This document shows positions 7,106 through 8,531 of a stretch of DNA of 8,531 nt, piece by piece. The stretch covers positions 1 to 8,531 of the forward strand of contig JACRBK010000200.1 of the NCBI GenBank assembly GCA_016234525.1. Direction: 5' to 3'. This DNA is from Chloroflexota bacterium. Its GTDB lineage: Bacteria > Chloroflexota > Anaerolineae > Aggregatilineales > Aggregatilineaceae. The notes beneath the pieces were generated by a model. The model made no database searches, was not told the origin of the DNA, and saw only the letters and a list, made by a program, of their open reading frames with translations. Position 1 is the first letter of the stretch; each line of letters opens with the position of its first letter. The position numbers were made by a program, and so were the translations under genes.

Positions 7106-7375
7106 TTACTTGGGAAACCGCTGGGCAGACCGAAGGCGTGCCTTCGCCGCTTCTTCTTCACGGTTCTTCAGCGGAGATTTTCTCTCAAGGGAGCCAAGAA
7201 GCCGCGTGGTAGCAGCGGTTATTTCGTCCACCGCCGCGAGAAATGCCGCTTCGTTATTCTTCGAGGGTTTGTTAAAACCGCTCACCTTGCGCACATATTG
7301 TAATGCGGCGGCGCGAATTTCATCCTCAGTCACGGGCGGCTCAAAGTTGTGGAGCATCTTGATATTTCTGCACAT
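7106..7375 (-). CDS. DUF2277 family small protein of unknown function
   Basis: This 89-aa protein matches the DUF2277 family: MCRNIKMLHNFEPP at the N-terminus, DEIRAAALQYVRKVSGFNKPS at about 18-38, and a helical stretch NEAAFLAAVDEITAATTRLLGSL at 41-63. The last 26 residues are a highly charged Lys/Arg/Glu tail, probably flexible. There is no signal peptide or membrane segment, so it should be cytosolic. The second residue is a cysteine followed by RNI, which is characteristic of the family; removal of the initiator methionine would leave an N-terminal Cys. GAGG lies 8 nt before the ATG. The secreted metallopeptidase gene follows at once on the same strand and is probably cotranscribed. Family membership is firm; no function is known to me. 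Confidence 0.93.
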   Translation of the reverse strand: MCRNIKMLHNFEPPVTEDEIRAAALQYVRKVSGFNKPSKNNEAAFLAAVDEITAATTRLLGSLERKSPLKNREEEAAKARLRSAQRFPK

Positions 7376-7462
7376 GATCTTTCCCTCGTTTGTTGTATTT
7401 GCTCTGAGTGATCAACGACCTTCAAGGGTTGCTGAAAATTATTTCGCGGGGGAGAAACATCT

Positions 7463-7493
7463 CCTGATAGATTATACCGGCTGACCTATCAGG
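7463..7493 (-). promoter_or_regulatory. TATAAT box inside an 8-bp dyad: promoter/operator for the DUF2277-metallopeptidase unit
   Basis: CCTGATAG at 7463-7470 and CTATCAGG at 7486-7493 are a perfect 8-bp inverted repeat with a 15-nt centre. On the minus strand the centre contains a perfect TATAAT (7471-7476) directly against one arm. The -35 at 16-18 bp is poor (ATGCCG or TATGCC), so if this is a promoter it may need an activator. The DUF2277 start lies about 95 nt downstream. The alternative reading is a hairpin terminator for the phosphate transporter gene, whose stop is only 14 nt away, but the arm is followed by AGATGTTTCTCC rather than a clean U-run. Promoter with operator is my preferred reading. 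Confidence 0.45.
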
Positions 7494-7506
7494 CGGCATA
7501 AAACAG

Positions 7507-8499
7507 CTAAAACAACGGTTTGATCAGAACATGAATCAATGCGCTCAATAATCCTGAGGCCGGGATGGTCAGCAGCCAGGACGTGACAAGATTGCTTACC
7601 ACACCCCAGCGAACTTTTTGAATACGTTCGGCGCTGCCCGCGCCCACAATCGCCGAACTTACGACATGGGTGGTGCTGACAGGTCCCCCCAGCAGCGCGG
7701 CCCCCAGGATAACGGCGGTGGATGCCGCTTGCGCGCTAAAACCGTGAATCGGGCGCACGCGGTAAAACTTCGCGCCCAGCGTGCGGATCAGACTCCACCC
7801 CCCTAACAAGGTACCGAGCGCAATCGATACTGAACTGGCGACAATCACCCAGAACGGGACTTCGAAGGTTTTGAGCTGGTCCGCCGCCACCAGTCCCAAG
7901 GTGATGATCCCCATCGTTTTTTGGGCGTCGTTCGAGCCGTGCGAGACCGCCAACAGGGTCGAAGTCACCAATTGGCCGCGCTGAAACCATATATTGATAC
8001 GCGGTGTGGCAGCACGCCCTAAAAACAGCATCAGCTTAACCACCAGGTATCCGCCCACCATCCCAAGAATCGGAGAAAAAAACAGCGCAAGCAGAATCTT
8101 CATCAGACCTGTCATTTTTAGAGCATCAAATCCGAAGCCGCCCCAAACAGCCCCCATGATGGCCCCGATCAGCGCGTGAGAGGTGCTAGAGGGTATGCCT
8201 AACGTTAACGTGATCATATTCCAGATGATGGCGGATAATAATGCAGCGTACACAATCGGCAGTGTTACCGCCTCAGCGACGACCACTTCATCACCAATCG
8301 TGGTAGCGACCGCCACCCCAAACAGGAACGGCCCCAGCCCTTCTGCGATGGCCGCGACCCACAATGCCCGGCGTGGACTTAAAGCGCGGGTAGAGATCAC
8401 TGTTGCTACTACGTTCGAAGAATCGTGCAGACCATTAAAAAAGCCAAACACCAATGCTATGATGACAAAAACAAGCACTTGGAGAACGGATAACGACAT
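7507..8499 (-). CDS. pit: Inorganic phosphate transporter, PiT family
   Basis: This 330-aa integral membrane protein is a low-affinity phosphate symporter of the PiT family, driven by protons or sodium; the coupling ion cannot be read from sequence. The duplicated family signatures are visible: GFFNGLHDSSNVVATVISTR at 19-38 and LAVSHGSNDAQKTMGII at 183-199, with D26/N29 and N190/D191 as the conserved polar pairs. The matching second motifs are GIPSSTSHALIGAIMG at 101-116 and GGPVSTTHVVSSAIVGAG at 271-288. About ten hydrophobic segments can be traced, and the N-terminus begins with one. The length fits the short bacterial class without the large central loop found in E. coli PitA (about 500 aa). 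AGGA stands about 5 nt before the ATG. In many bacteria a DUF47 (PhoU-like) gene lies just upstream; that region is outside the window. Confidence 0.97.
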   Translation of the reverse strand: MSLSVLQVLVFVIIALVFGFFNGLHDSSNVVATVISTRALSPRRALWVAAIAEGLGPFLFGVAVATTIGDEVVVAEAVTLPIVYAALLSAIIWNMITLTLGIPSSTSHALIGAIMGAVWGGFGFDALKMTGLMKILLALFFSPILGMVGGYLVVKLMLFLGRAATPRINIWFQRGQLVTSTLLAVSHGSNDAQKTMGIITLGLVAADQLKTFEVPFWVIVASSVSIALGTLLGGWSLIRTLGAKFYRVRPIHGFSAQAASTAVILGAALLGGPVSTTHVVSSAIVGAGSAERIQKVRWGVVSNLVTSWLLTIPASGLLSALIHVLIKPLF

Positions 8500-8531
8500 A
8501 AGTTCCTCATCTCGCCAGATGTTTGAAATAT

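Noticed and set aside
7413..7431. Near-palindrome CAACGACCTTCAAGGGTTG upstream of the DUF2277 gene
   Set aside because: Pairing needs a bulge and a one-base loop, so it cannot form a sensible RNA hairpin. It may be a weak DNA dyad, but there is no further support.
1..8531. Search for CRISPR arrays, insertion sequences, tRNA or rRNA genes, phage or defence genes, and a hidden multi-gene novel system
   Set aside because: No regularly spaced repeats, terminal inverted repeats with a transposase, tRNA-like folds or such protein motifs were seen. The window is almost filled by recognised core genes.

Overview
The window looks like a bacterial chromosome segment of moderately high GC, with every recognisable gene on the minus strand, so transcription runs from right to left. 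The tetrapyrrole enzymes are of the C5 (glutamyl-tRNA) type. The gene company (a DUF2277 protein, an exported HExxH protein with a C-terminal SH3-like domain, a short PiT transporter) and the protein character suggest the Chloroflexota, perhaps Anaerolineae. That placement is an inference from general resemblance, not from a marker gene.

Right part (8499 to 5508). An inorganic phosphate transporter of the PiT family (330 aa) comes first. A 131-bp intergenic region follows, with a perfect TATAAT hexamer enclosed by an 8-bp dyad. Then come a small conserved DUF2277 protein (89 aa) and a secreted putative zinc metallopeptidase (about 509 aa) with a signal peptide, an HEVAH motif and a C-terminal SH3-like domain. 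This unit ends in a convincing intrinsic terminator at 5436-5497.

Middle (5204 to 5435). An AT-rich gene-free stretch lies upstream of the heme operon. It holds a perfect minus-strand TTGACA, two copies of TCTACAAT 40 bp apart and a small imperfect dyad. It most likely contains the operon promoter and a leader of up to about 115 nt, but no convincing -35/-10 pair could be fixed.

Left part (5203 to 1). A compact operon, hemA-hemC-hemD-hemB-hemE-hemL, with hemL cut by the window edge. The junctions are TAAATG abutment (hemA/hemC), ATGA overlaps (hemC/hemD, hemD/hemB, hemE/hemL) and a single 59-bp gap (hemB/hemE). Together the six enzymes convert glutamyl-tRNA to glutamate-1-semialdehyde (HemA), 5-aminolevulinate (HemL), porphobilinogen (HemB), hydroxymethylbilane (HemC), uroporphyrinogen III (HemD) and coproporphyrinogen III (HemE). 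All catalytic signatures I checked are present, so the pathway looks intact.

Overall this is mostly core metabolism. I see no mobile element, CRISPR array, tRNA, rRNA or defence system. The least explained parts are the DUF2277/metallopeptidase pair with its dyad-flanked promoter, and the AT-rich hemA leader.
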